Shown: positions 21,401-33,541 of the stretch, in pieces
Position numbering within the stretch: position 1 is the stretch's first letter
How the letters are laid out: each line of letters begins with the position of its first letter
NCBI GenBank assembly: GCA_963969365.1
Contig: OZ017756.1
Coordinates: 2,418,001-2,482,000, forward strand
Reading direction: 5' to 3'
Length of the DNA stretch: 64,000 nucleotides
Source: Asterochloris sp. CNOR1
Lineage: Eukaryota; Chlorophyta; Trebouxiophyceae; Trebouxiales; Trebouxiaceae
Notes under the pieces: generated by a model
Seen by the model: only the letters and a program-made list of their open reading frames with translations
Told to the model about the DNA's origin: nothing
Databases searched by the model: none
Program-made: the position numbers and the translations under genes

Positions 21401-24400
21401 GCTCGGCCTAGCAGGGGAAGGCCCCACGGCTACCTAGCCAGAGACGCTCGTACGTTCGGGTCCTGGCCTTCGGCCACCTGCCTTTACTGGAAAGAGGCGC
21501 CCGCCTCAACATCCCAAAAGAGGCTTTACGACTGCCTGACCCTGCATCCAGAGCTATATACCCGTGCAGGTGCCTCACTTGCAGGGCCTCTGGCCCCTGC
21601 ATCTGCGGGAAGGCAGGCGCCTGCCCCAGCGCCATCATGATCACCACCCGGTCACCCCTGAAAAGACCTACAAACCCCCAGATGCACTCCGCTCACCCGT
21701 GAAGATCCCCAAGTTGGGGGGCCTTTGGCCCCTGCATCTGGAGGAAGGCGGCTGCCCGCCCCAGCGCACCCACGTCCCCGCAGCGTGCAGCCACTTCAGT
21801 GAACAGCAACAGGTACTTGCGCTGCCTCGTGGCGTGCTGGGCATTGCCCTCATCCAGGACGACTGTCAGCTTGGAGCCTGGGGGCAGCTGGAAGCCCCAA
21901 GTGTGCTCCGGCTGGGCATCTGTGAGGGCCTGCTCGACTGCCATCCCCGGCACCTCCTGCAGCACAGCAGAACACAAGGTCATGCAGCAGAGCAGGGGGC
22001 AGCAAGCAGGAGGCAGCAAGCAGGGGATAGCACCACAGGGCATTGGCAGCAAGCGGGAACAGCAACAGCAGGGGTGGGGCCACCAGGGAGCAGCAAGCAG
22101 GGGCAGCAAGCAAGGGCCAGCAAGCAGGCTGCAAAGCAGGCTGCAGATTGGCCGCTTGCCTGCAATACGACAGGGATGGCAGCCTGCATGGCCCCCTGTG
22201 CTAGTGCGGCGGCTCACCGACTGGTCCCTCACTGCATCCTTACTGACTGGCTTGAAGCACAGCGCGAAGCCCTGCCTGTTGCTGAAGAGCCCCTGGAGGT
22301 GTTGCAGAGCGCCAGCAGCATCCCCAGTCCTTGCACAGGCATCTGCCAGCCTGCACAGGGAGACCAATCGCCTCAGTGCTCTATTGTGTCATTCTTGAAA
22401 AACGCTCAATTTGCATGCCTGCGACTGAGGGCTTCGTAGCTCCTCCATACTGGCAAAGACTCCTGCGGCAGCATGCATGCCGCAGCCCAAGATTACAATA
22501 CAAATCTGCAGCTGCAGTGCATCAGGTTGCTGTCGCTATGATGCTGCTCTGTCTCTGCGGACGACATCAAATGAAACACAGAGAGCTGGGTGCCAGCTTC
22601 CTCTGTCAGCCAGGGTCTACATGGAACCCTGCACATGGCCCACCTGTAGACCACCTTGTGGCAGTTGGGCCTGCTGGCCGCCAGCCACCGCATGGCATCC
22701 AGGCAGTCCTTCAGCAGCAGCTCCTGCAGTGCTCGCTCAGCCACCGCCGGATCAGCATCAGCTGCAGGCACCCCACTGCCAGCCTGCATGCCTGCAGCTG
22801 CCTGCTCGGTCTCTGCCAGTTCGACACCAGCTGCAGGCCACCCACTGCTGGCCTGCATGCCTGCAGCTGCATGCGGCTCTGCAGCAGTGGCCACAGCATC
22901 TCCTACGCCATGGCCATGCCCAGGTGCATCCACAGCCCCAGCGAGGGCACGCAGCAGCCCCTGCGCCTTCTCATGCGCTTCTGGGCTGAAGCAATGCACC
23001 GCAATGTGTCCCAGATCTGCAGCGGTGCTGCTTGCCGGGGGATTGCTGCCGGCCTCGGTGGGCCAGCCTTGGAGAACCGCCTTTAGTCGAGCGGCATGCA
23101 GCCTGCAGAGCATGACCGCAGCGCATGAGATGACGCCAGCGCATATGTAAGTCTATGTATCTTAGTTCAGGGCGCCACAGCCATACCATGCAGATGTTAC
23201 CCAAGCAAGGCTGCGCCCTGTCAGGTGTCCGCAGGTGCACCAGCTTGCAGCTTGTGGTTGGGCAAGGCACTTGAACAAGCTGAGCTCTTCACTGCCTCGT
23301 CAGGCGTAATAGCCCAGACGGCACTATCTGAGCTCATGCCAAACTGCGCTGCCGTGGGCCACACAATTGAACCAGTGCTGTGCAGCTCGCAGCATGTTAC
23401 TGGCCTCAATGTGCTTATGTGGGCCATGCAGCATAGCTCACAACGTGGCACTGGCACTGCCAGGCGCCTGAGCTTGAGTGTTGGCAAAGCCTCTGCAACC
23501 CCCTCAACCCCTCCCCCTCACCTGTAGAGGGGGTCAAAGCGCCCATCTGTGAAGCTGCGGGCGAGAGCGCAGGCGCGCCCCAGGTGGTGCAACGAGACCC
23601 CCAAGGGTTCCGCCAGGCGCAGGGCGCACCGCCCCTGGTGCAGCCGGTACTGCCACTCCTCGTCCAGCTCATCCCCTGCCCGCTGGAACGCCCTGTAAGC
23701 CTGCTGGGTAGCCTGCAGCCTGTCAGGGGGCACTGCTGGCCCCTGGTTCTGCTGCCCCGGCTGCTGCCTGGGGCTACTGGCTGGGCTGCTGTCGTCCCCA
23801 GCAGCCGTCTCGCTGCCAGGGTCTGTCCCTGGGTTTGTGGCATCGGCGTCACCGCCGCTGCTGCTGCCTGGGCTGGTGGCGTCAGGCATGTCGATGTCAG
23901 CATCAACCCCTTCCTGGGGCTCTGAGCTTGCCTCGCGGATGCATCGCTGGCTGTACCAGGGGAACACTTTCTTGCCCATCTCCAGCAGCAGGTTGCCTGC
24001 CTGCAGCACACAGGTACCAGCAGTGGGCAGGCGTGCCGCGGCAGGCACTTATACCTCAGCTGCCTGTGTGCTTATCAGCAGCCTGCTGAATGGCCTTTAA
24101 CTGAAGAGAGCGGTGCAGTGCAGCCCAGCAACAGCTCACATGTCCCTAGATCCACCAGATCCTGGATGCCAATGAAGCAGTTGTGCAAGGCCGGTGTATG
24201 TGGCCAGCTGAGAAGCACAGTGATCCACGCCAGCTGCACCCAGCATCTTCAAGTGTGAAAGTGCAGACTGCTCCAATATCAGTGTACCCCATGTGAGGAT
24301 TCAATCTAAAAGGGCACGAGGACATTAATGGGCATAGATGGGGTTTCGTGCAGATGCTGTATCTCCTTGCGCAAGGCAGGCACTTCATGTGAGGGTGAGA

Positions 24401-27400
24401 CTTGTTTGGCTGAGAGGAGCCCTGGCCATACCTCTTCGTCCATGGCAGGGACATCTGCAGCAGCCTTCCAGCAGCGGCGCGCCTGCAGGGCTGCATGCCA
24501 AGCGCAGCGGCCATACAGCTCCAGACGCCGGTGGAGGTCGCGCCGCTTCAGCCACTCTGCCCGGGTGAGCCGCCCAGCAGCCACGTCCAGCATGAAGGAG
24601 TGCGCATGTGCATAGCCACCTGCAGCCAGAGGTAGGCTGAATTGCTGTGCAGTTGTGTATACAGAAGCAGGAGCCCAGCCGGGAGGTGCGTGAGCCATTC
24701 AGCGTGAGGGAGGGTGTGTGTGCACGGCCACCCTCGGGCAAAAAGTTGTTCGGTGGCAGAAGTGGACCTTGCCAAGAACAAGCTTGCTGAGGGAAGCTGC
24801 AGGGTGATCATTGGCAGTCTTGAGTCTGAAGAGTGGCAATGTCAACTTGTCCAGTGTAAAGAGCTTTACGCTGTCGAAATAACCTTGGACACTGCAGGCA
24901 GGAGCTCCTGTATTAAGTGTGCACATGGCTGTGCGCTGTATCAAAACAGCGGAGCATCAAAGGCACTGTGCACAGCAGAGTGCTCCCTGGAGTATCAGCA
25001 GATTGGGATGTGCTCACGTGCTAGGTGCTCCCAGCCGGCAAAGCTGTCTGGGTCCAGGCGCAGGTGGTGTTCAGCAAAGCGCATGTAGGTGAGCACCTCT
25101 TTGTGCCCCTCTTCTGACAGGGGGTCCAGATGCGCCGCCACTTTCTGCAGACACAGGCGACACTCAACCAGATGAGCACCTCCATGTACCCCTTCTCTGA
25201 CACGGAGTCCAGCTGCATGACAGCGGTCTAGCTGTGCTGCCACAACCTGGAAACAGGGGTAAGATTGTCAGCGCATGAGCCGTGCACGGGGGTGGCTGAT
25301 GCTTGCTCCCAACTTGGCCACAAGCAGTGCTGCCACATCTGCAGCTTGAGGCGCTCTAGGAACCTCTGAGGGGCTTGAAATTCCCCTTCAAAAGCTGCAT
25401 CAGGTGGAAGGAAGCACGCTGTGCCTGGCTGCTTGAGGCCTGGGGCAGGAGTGTACTCTAAGGGAGCTGGCCAGGCAGCAGGCTATTATGCAGAATGTCT
25501 GCTGTAGCTCACATGCATGAGGCACAGCTTCAAGCTACTGCACAATGATTGGCTCTTGCCTGCACAGCAGCAATATCACCTTGACAGGAGCCCACCAAGC
25601 AGCATGCTGCTTTGGCCATTGCCAAAGATATAGCCCCAGCCTGTGAGCACTGGCCTGCTGCTCCTCAATGCAGACGCAATTCATGCAACATCTGGCAGAC
25701 GACCTACACAGTCAGTGGCAAACCTGCAGAGCATGATCGGGTTTTGGCCGGCTCTTGGCATACCCAAAGCAGATCCATCCCAAGCCCAGCAGCTCACATA
25801 GAGTTCGGACATGAGGTCCGCCTGCAGCTCAAAGCGCTTGCCAAAGAGCTCTGCCTGGAGCTGCAGGTGAGGGTCCTGCCTCCCGGCGTCCAGCACCGCA
25901 GCTCGAGAGGGGATGGCTGCCGGCTTTGCTTGCAGCATCTCTTCTGGGGTCAGGCCTGGGTCCCGCAGCATGGCCTGGACATCAAAGAGCTGCAGCAGCG
26001 CCTCGGGCGGCTTCTTGAAGAACTTGCTGACAGCTTTGACGATGGAGTTCCAGGCCCCTGCAGGAGAGCTTGTGTCAGGTGGGAGCCTGTGTGTATAGGA
26101 GTCAGTGTGGCTGTGTGTGGAAGTCGTTGATGTGTGGAGTGGTTGTATGGCAATGACTAAATGATGTGTGTGCCAGTGGCTGCCAATAAAGCAGGGCGGC
26201 TGCCTCAGCAGATGGACAGGCAGTTGTGGCAGGCACATCTCTGCCGGACAGCGCATTACAAATCAAAATGGTGTGCTTACCAGGACGCTTTCAGTCTCAG
26301 GCAGACCTCACTACTTCACACGGTATCCCAGCACCAACTCGGATTGTACTGGCTGTTGGGAAGCTCAGGTGTCGCTGAACTCCACTATCTGCAATGCAGG
26401 AGGGCACGCAATCCCTCCCCACCAATGCTCCTGGAGGTCTTTGAGCCGATGTCCAGCCAGCGCCACACATGTGCGCAGTCCTCCCGGCTGGTCAGGCGCT
26501 CCTCCGTCTCCGTGCCCTGCACAGTGCCTTGGCATCTTCCAAGCCGCTTCCAGACACTGTGAGCTCAGTGAGTCTGCACACCTCTCCTGATAGCAGCTGG
26601 CAGGCCATGCACGGCAGCAGCAGGCAGCGACATTGCCCAGGGAAGGTAAGATGCACCTGGAGCCCCCCTCACTACACTGGCCAGCAAGGAACACTGCTGT
26701 GCTGCATGGTGCACCAGCGGTGGCTGCGGAACATGGCATACAGACTGCATCTGACTTGGACGCTGGTTACCCACCCCCCATGCTGTCAAGCTCACATTGC
26801 AGCCACCCGCCCAGTCCGAATTGCGGCCGGGCAGCTTCACTCCATAGATCAGGAAGAGGCACTGCATGATGGCCCCTAGCACAGCCTGCAGCTGCTCTTG
26901 AGAACCTGCATGGGCAGCACCGGGACTGCTAGCTTGAGGGGTGGCTTGCTGCATTGGACATCTGAGAGCAGCCCAACAAGCTGGACTCACAACTACATTC
27001 AGACACTGTGAGGCAGGAGCAGCATCTTGAAGGTAACGACATGCTGGAGTGCACCAAAATTGTGGTGCACAGCATTGGCGGCCATGCTGGAAGCTTGAGG
27101 CCGGGTGGCACTCAGGAAGACAACTCTACAGACCAGGTCCAGCCAATGCATGTGCCACCTGCAGCCTGCTCTGAGGCAAAGCGCTCCAGTGTGGCAATGC
27201 AGGCCCTGGGCCAGGCACTGTGCTGCATGGTCAGCAGGTGGCAGTCACTCAGCAGACGGTAGCCCTGCGACAGGAAGCTCTCGCAAGCTGGGGCCCCGTC
27301 GCGCCAGCCCCCACCAAGCTCATGCAGGGCGTTCAAGCCCAGCATGGCCTGCAGGAGACCTGCCTGTAGCCTGGCCGCCTGCACCAGCGCACAGCCACGG

Positions 27401-30400
27401 TTGACAACGATGCGCCAACAGGTGTGGGCGCCTGAAGCACCAAACAGGGCAGGGCAGGGGAGGGCAGGGCAGGGCAGGGGAGGGCAGGGCAGGGCAGGGC
27501 AGGGCAGGGCAGGGCAGGGCAGGGCAGGGCAGGGCAGGGCAGGGCAGGGCAGGGCAGGGCAGGGCAGGGCAGGGCAGGGCAGGGGAGGGGGTGCAATAAA
27601 GCATGGATAACGAGCGCTGCCCTGCAACAGCACGAGCAGTCCAGCGCATGCAGTGTTGGCTCAGGCACATACAGGTGCCTGTGCCTCACGCAACACGGCA
27701 CAGGCCAAGCATGTGCAGCCTTGTGAACACAAACCTCGACAGCTTTGCAGCAGGAGTTGTGGTAAAGCCATGCAGAGATGAGTGGGTCTCACACCTTCTT
27801 ATTGAGGGCCTGGCCCCTCAGAGGCTGCTTGGCAACCGCCCAGTAGAGCTCCTCAACGTGGCGTAGCAGCTGCCACTGCACAGCGGCCAGCAGCTGCTGC
27901 AGCTCGAGGCTCATCGTGTCTGCAGCCGGCTGGATGTCTGCTGGCTCACTCCCAGGGGCAGAGTCGTGCACCTGCACCACCTGAGGGGTCTGTGCTGATG
28001 CCTGCAGGCCCTCATGTGTTGCTCCTGCAGAATCTGCAGCAGCCCTGCAAAGCCAGAATGGACTCCGCCTCAGCCCAAGCAAAGCAGATGCCCTGCTGCA
28101 GTGTAGATGTAAGTTGAGCTGCAAGTGCTGCCCAACTGCCACAAGAAGCAGGCAGGACGTGTGAGACTGGCTGACACCTGACAGACATGGTTATGTGAGC
28201 AGGCTCACCTGAGTGCTTCCTGACCTCTTGCCTGTCGCCGCAAGGCAACCGCCTGCAGGCTGCTCAGCGCTTGGTTGACATTGGCAACCTCATGCTGCAG
28301 CTCAGTGGGCTCCAGCACAGCTGCAGGTACTGTGATGGCAATCCCAATGGTGCCCGCATGCTGCTCATCTGAGGTGGGAGCCTCCGGGGGGCCCAGCAGC
28401 TGCTTGTGAAGGCGCAGCAGCAGGCAGTGCACCTCCACCGGCCAATTGCCAGCATGCTGCGCAGCATCCTGCAGGCAGGTATGTACAGGGAGAACTCAAT
28501 CGACAGCCAGCAGCCAGCGTAGCTGCACTTCATGTGTGACTCACCCAACCATGTGGGCCAAACACACAAAGTTTGCGCCGAGCAGCATGGGCTCATGGAT
28601 GACGCAGCTTTATGGCCTGTAGCTTGGCAGACCCAGCTGTGGCTTGCTCGTGGTGCCTATCTGCCTCACCTGTAGCAGCTTCAAAGCCTGCAGCCTGTCA
28701 GGCCCTGCCGGCAGCCCAGTAGCAATGCTGCTGGGCGCGAGAAGAAGGGGCGCCAATCTGCCCACCACATCGCCCTGCGCTCCACTCTGCGCGAGCTCTG
28801 AGGCCTCAGACAGCCTGTCAAGCAGCCGCACCGCCTCCAGTCTGCCTGCGTGGCATGTCAGACCATGCGTTTTCGTTCTGACACAGCCGTTGAGTAGCCC
28901 AGGCATGTACCAACAAGCATGTCACCTTCGCTGTGAGTCTTCTCTACCCAAGCAAGCAAGCCTTGCCTGGCATGGCATGGCATGGCATGTGTTGTGAGCT
29001 GCTCTCCACAAGCGAGGCAGTGGCTGCGCAGGGGGCTGCGCACCGTGAACAGCGTCCCTGTCAATTACGGCATCGTTTGCGCAGTTGAGCACCGTGATGC
29101 CAGCTCCCTCCTCGAATTGGCTGAGCAGCAGACTGCAGGCGTCCAGGTGAGCGACAGCAGCGGCTGGCTGCGCTGTCAGGTCTGCGTGCCGAGCGCAGGC
29201 CCAGTGGCAGCGCAGCATCAGCTGGCACCAGTCAGCACTGGACAGACTGATGCTGGACCGGCTCCATGTTGACGCATCCTTGGCCGCTGTTGTGCCTGCC
29301 ATGCTACCAGTTGCAGCTGCTGCCCCAGGGCGTGACAGGCTGTGGTTTGAGCCTGCAAAGGCAGCCCTGCCATTGCTGCTGGGCTGATCTGCAGCTGCTG
29401 CCTGGCACGCAGGGCCCGGCATGGTCTGCTGGTATTGCAGCAGCATGCTGGGCTCGCAAGCCAGTGCAGCATACACTGCAGAGGTGCCTGCCAGGCAGCC
29501 CTGCAAGTGCTGCTTGAGGGCCTGGGCGCGCCGGCTGGCTTTGCGCTTACGCTCCACATGGGGCGCAGCTGGGGGCTTGCTGTCTGGCGCTGCCCGCGCC
29601 CGGGTGGTGGCAGCGTCCAGGTGCAGCTCAGCACAGGACATGGCAGCAGGGGCACTGAGTTGCTGCCCTGCAGCAGGCAGTTGTCAAGTCAGAACGGTCA
29701 TTCAGAGTCACAGTGCAGACAACACAGTGCACATTGCACGTTGTCACAACAATCCCAGTCGTCACAGCAGTTTCTGCAGTGCAGAGAAGCCACAGCAGCT
29801 CTTTGCTGCAACTGCATACAACCCATGTGGCAGGCAGCACTGAGTGTGGCCTCTCATACCATGCACAGACAGTCCTAAAGTTCTGGGTGCAGCCTGAGGT
29901 GTACTGGCCATGCATGAGTGGCTCTGCACCTCCGTCACAATGGGAGCACCTAAGCTCCTGCAGTGCTGCCCATGATTACCACTCACGGCAGTCTGCAGGC
30001 ACCAGGCAGCCGGACACACACCTGGCAGTGCCTGCTGCAGCTCCAGCACCTGCGAGATGGCCGCCTGACACAACATGGCCTGCTGCCCAGGCCCCAGCAG
30101 GTGCTCCAGCAGCTCAGCCGCCAGGCAGGGCAGCCCAACCACATGCTGCCTGCCCTCCAGGAATGCCTGCACAGCCTGGCACTCCCCCTCCGCATCTGGC
30201 GCTGCAGCCTTGGCGAGCGCAGGGCCCTTGGAGCCCTGGCTGGGGCCTGTGGACTGCAGGGCAGCCTGTGCAAGGTCCAGGCTGGGCATGTGGGGCCGAA
30301 ACATGGCCAGCACATTGCGTGGCAGGCCGTCCCCCTGGCTCTGCCTGTTCTCCTTACGCCGCCTGCAGAGGGTGGCAGGGGGGGTTGGCACTGCTGCACC

Positions 30401-33269
30401 TGGCAGGCCTGACGGGGCCTGTCCTGACGCACCTTGTTTGTGACTGCCAGCGCAAGGGCCTGGGCTGCGGCCAGCCATTCTGCGTCTTGGCAGGCTTTGG
30501 AGTCCACTGCAATGTTCACCCCTGGAGTGACAACGACGCCTGCCAGCAGAAGGCCTGACACAAGCAGAGGCCTGGCAGGTGTCAGCTGCCACGCACCACA
30601 GCCTTGGGGCAACCCAGGTGCACGCTGAGCCTGCTGCATCAGATGACCACTGGCGAGCAACAGTCGATGGCACTCACTTGATGCGCCGCGAAACTCGCTG
30701 CGGGGCCAGGGGGTCCAGGTCGGCTTCGGTCAGCCCTGGAGGCAGCGCTGCTGCCTGTCCAGGTTGCCCATGCACAGGCCCGTCCGACTGCTCTACCAGC
30801 TCGCTGACGGCCATCCCTGGCTGCCCACCAGTGGTTGCCCCTGGCAGATCCAGATGCCCGCTGGCAATCACGTCTCCTGCTGCAGCCACCAGCTCACTGG
30901 GGCCGCACACCAGCCGCACAGACAGCGCCTGCCCAGCAGCTGCCTTGCCTGGCGGGCTGGGTGCCAGCTGCACGGACACAGCAGGCCTCCGCGCCGCCAC
31001 TGTCGCCGCCCCTGCTGCCGCCGTTGCTGGTGCCTTGCGCTTGCGCGCGTCTGCTGACTGACTCGGGCCAGCACTGGCGTCCTGCTGCTGAGCTGGACCC
31101 TGGACAGCACCAGCAGCCTCCTCCTGCAGCCCTGCTGGGCCTGCGTTGCTTCCTGGCGCCAGAGTCCCATCTGCCCGATTCTCTTTGTCAGATGGGCCTG
31201 CCTCACAGCCAACTGGCATGCCCACTTCAATGCCTGGCTTGAGCGGCGAGCTCACGCTGTTGTCCCCTCCAGCAGCTGTGGACAGGGCCAGCCTGCTCCA
31301 ACTGGCTGCAGGCCTGCCGCTGCTCTCGGCAGGAGCGCCCGCCGCCTGGCCCCTGCAGCAGGGATGGCCTGTATGTCTGGGGCACATATACACTCCTGCC
31401 AATGCTTCTGAACAGCAGGCATGCTGACCAATACCTTGTCAGCCCACACAGGCCAGCCAGGAGCCCCTGCCGCCTGCCCACTGTAACAGGGCTGTCCTTT
31501 TCCTTGAGGGCAAACGCACGCCTGCCCTATGCGTTCTGACAGCAGGCATGCTGACAGAGAAGCTTGTCAGCCCATGCAGGCCGGCCAGCAAGCACCTGGC
31601 ATGCCTTGTGCACTCAGTCATGTGCCAGCCAAGCTTGACCAGCGCTGACCTGATGAGCTGGTTCAGCTGCTGAGCGACCTCTGCCCAGCCAGCACCCTGG
31701 CTGAGCTGAAGCTGTGCCACCCCTGGCTGCGGGGCGCCGCTGTCTTCAGGCGCGTCCTCCACCGGTGCAAACTTGCGCTTGCGGGGCTGCAGCGCCCTGT
31801 AGGCTGAGTCCAGGTCCTGTTTGGGGGTTGCTGGCCTGCCCCTCAGGCGGAGGGCGCTGATGCCAGCCTTCAGGGCTTTGCCCCTGGGGTGGCCCGGGTC
31901 CTGCTCGGACAGGAAGAAGAGGGTCAGGACAGGCCACCAGAAGCTGCCTGCCCAGCAGGCAGGAAGTGTCTTCCCCTCACCCAGGAACACAAGGCAGTGC
32001 TGCACTCCCTGCCACCCCTGCTGCACCTTGATTCTGCAACAGGAACTCGCAGCAGTCCTAGCCATGAGGCGACAGCAGCTGCGTGGGCACTTGGCCAGAG
32101 GGCTGTCCCTAAAAGCTCCTCGGGACTGATGGCTGAATTGTGATACAAGAAAACAGGCCAGCTGCCGGACCAAGCTTCAGCTGCAGCCCCACCTCCATGG
32201 CTTGGCAGAGGAAGTGCAACCAAGCTGATGTGAAGCTGGCCAGAGGGCACTCCCACTACACAGGCACAGCAGCTGTCGGCCACCGCCCACCTGTTCCAAC
32301 AGGCGGTGCAGCACGTCCCTGGCGGGGCCCCAATCCCCTAGCAGCACCAGAAGCTCTGCCAGGCGCTGCAACATCAGCAGGTGGCGTGGGTTGCAGCGCA
32401 GCCCCATCTCCAGCACGCGGCGTGCCAAGGCCCACTGCCCCAAGTCAAAGGCCTGCAGTGATCGACTACAGAAGCTCATTGCGTCTACGCCTTGCTTTGC
32501 GGTGTGCAGGCCCCCATCAAGTGACCGGATGCAGGTGGCAGAGTGCAGGTGAGATACCATGCGGGTACCAGAACGGTTATACCGCTCAAAAACATGCGCT
32601 GTATAAGCGCGGCTGTAGCCAACTATGCGGCGCATAAGACGTGTAACTGCACACATGCTACAGGCAGACTCCAGCGGACTCACCAGGGAGGAAAAGTGGT
32701 TCCAGACCAGCACGTCGCTGCCATCAATCATGGCAGCCTCTGTAAAGAGATCCAGCGCCTTGGCTGCGGTAGCCTGCCGCTTGGCCAGCAGGATGGCCAG
32801 GTTCTTGAGCACAACATAGCGCACTTGCACCAGCTTGCCAGGCAGTTGGCAGTTGGCCGCAGGGTAGGAGTGTGCTTGTAGCATGGCGTCAGTCAGGAGC
32901 CTTTGCAGAGCATCCTGCAGGCAGCACGGCTCCTCAGAGCTGCACACATGCTGATGCAGGTCTCTCCTGGTGCTGTGAGTGTGGACATCGTGACTGTCCT
33001 GCTGGGTTGCACCTGGGCGGCCACCCGCAGCCTCGAAAGAAGGCAGGGCGGCAGGTGCTGGCAGGTGCATGCTTGGAATGTGCCATGCCACTATACACTA
33101 GACTTGAGCGCACCTCGGCCTCTATGTGCTTGCCCTCGTGGACAAGCATCAACGCCTGCTGTGAGGCTTCTGCCATACGTGCCTCAGCAGCTTCATGAGT
33201 TTCGGAGTGCTGCTGGCGATCCTGATCTGGCTGCGAGTTGATGGCAGAGAAGCCACCTAACCGCACCAT
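18495..33269 (-). CDS. CABIN1: CABIN1/HIR3-like HIRA complex subunit (TPR protein)
   Basis: Large TPR protein of the CABIN1/Hir3 family, a subunit of the HIRA histone chaperone that deposits H3.3 independently of replication. It starts MVRLGGFSAINSQPDQDRQQ at 33269; exon 1 ends at 33114 (GKHIEAE). The next exons carry VRYVVLKNLAILLAKR, DVLVWNHFSSL and LGLRCNPRHLLML-like TPR helices, matching the plant CABIN1 N-terminus in order. Later exons run leftwards with KDCLDAMRWLAASRPNCHKV, YLLLFTEVAARCGDVGALG and EEWQYRLHQGRCALRLAEPL, and with long low-complexity Ala/Gly/Pro/Gln blocks (for example 31230-30680 and 19800-19250). The 3' end is less certain: exons near 19060-18975 and 18805-18495 (LLVPGCRSYKAYMKLHG) join in phase and I assign them here by position. 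Introns contain a long CCCTG array and several tandem duplications. Family is confident; many borders were not resolved. Confidence 0.8.
21591..21775 (-). repeat. Duplicated exon segment in CABIN1
   Basis: The segment at 21726-21770, which encodes AAAFLQMQGPKAPQLGDLHG on the minus strand, is matched by 21591-21640, which would read APAFPQMQGPEALQVRHLHG. The offset is 135 bp. The second copy looks like a pseudo-exon within the intron. Confidence 0.75.
22759..22870 (-). repeat. 69-bp-spaced in-frame direct repeat in CABIN1
   Basis: A 43-bp segment at 22759-22801 recurs at 22828-22870 with about three differences. The spacing is 69 bp, or 23 codons, so the frame is kept. On the minus strand both copies encode an AAAGMQA-type Ala-rich stretch followed by SGxPAA. 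Confidence 0.8.
27446..27590. repeat. Pentanucleotide array (AGGGC)n, about 29 units
   Basis: Twenty-nine tandem 5-bp units, AGGGC on the plus strand, with AGGGG variants at 27456, 27476, 27581 and 27586. It lies in a CABIN1 intron, directly upstream (on the minus strand) of an exon that begins near 27435. As CCCTG on the sense strand it forms the polypyrimidine-type tract of that acceptor. The plus (template) strand has more than 25 regularly spaced GGG runs, an ideal G-quadruplex pattern. Confidence 0.95.
28971..28988. repeat. Short GGCAT microsatellite
   Basis: About four tandem ggcat units in the CABIN1 gene, in a stretch I take to be intron. Short and probably of no consequence. Confidence 0.6.
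31400..31600 (-). repeat. Tandem duplication in a CABIN1 intron, 127-bp offset
   Basis: A stretch of about 60-110 bp near 31400-31470 recurs near 31530-31600; the core cagcaggcatgctgac is at 31413 and 31540. Identity of the wider region is roughly 70-80 percent by eye. Confidence 0.75.
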
Positions 33270-33541
33270 CTGTGCCACTGACCAAGGCTCAGCTCATTGC
33301 ATCTGGGTGAGAGGCTAAACTAGTCGAAGTCCACAGGCAGAAGAAGCCTTGACACATGCAAGACATGTGTCATTGCCACTGCCAAGCCTGCAAGTTGGGC
33401 TTGGACAGTAAAGAATGGAAGTGGAATCGACCTAGCAATGTCTCAGCCATGGCACAGATATGAGATCAAAACTTTGACCTCCTTGTGGGGGGCTAGGGGG
33501 GAGGCAGCATCTATCTGCTGAGACGCGTTCACAGTGCAGCA
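33270..33541. promoter_or_regulatory. Putative bidirectional promoter, CABIN1 / fatty acid 2-hydroxylase
   Basis: The divergent starts at 33269 (minus) and 33542 (plus) leave about 270 bp for both promoters. The stretch is A/T-richer than the genes and has no recognised ORF. I identified no core element by sequence. Confidence 0.5.

Noticed and set aside
27446-27590. CRISPR-like regular repeat
   Set aside because: Simple 5-bp tandem array without spacers, in a nuclear gene intron.
27320-27701. Minus-strand ORFs encoding a long run of LPCPA pentapeptides
   Set aside because: Pure translation of the CCCTG array; the run lies in an intron and the real exon starts downstream of it.
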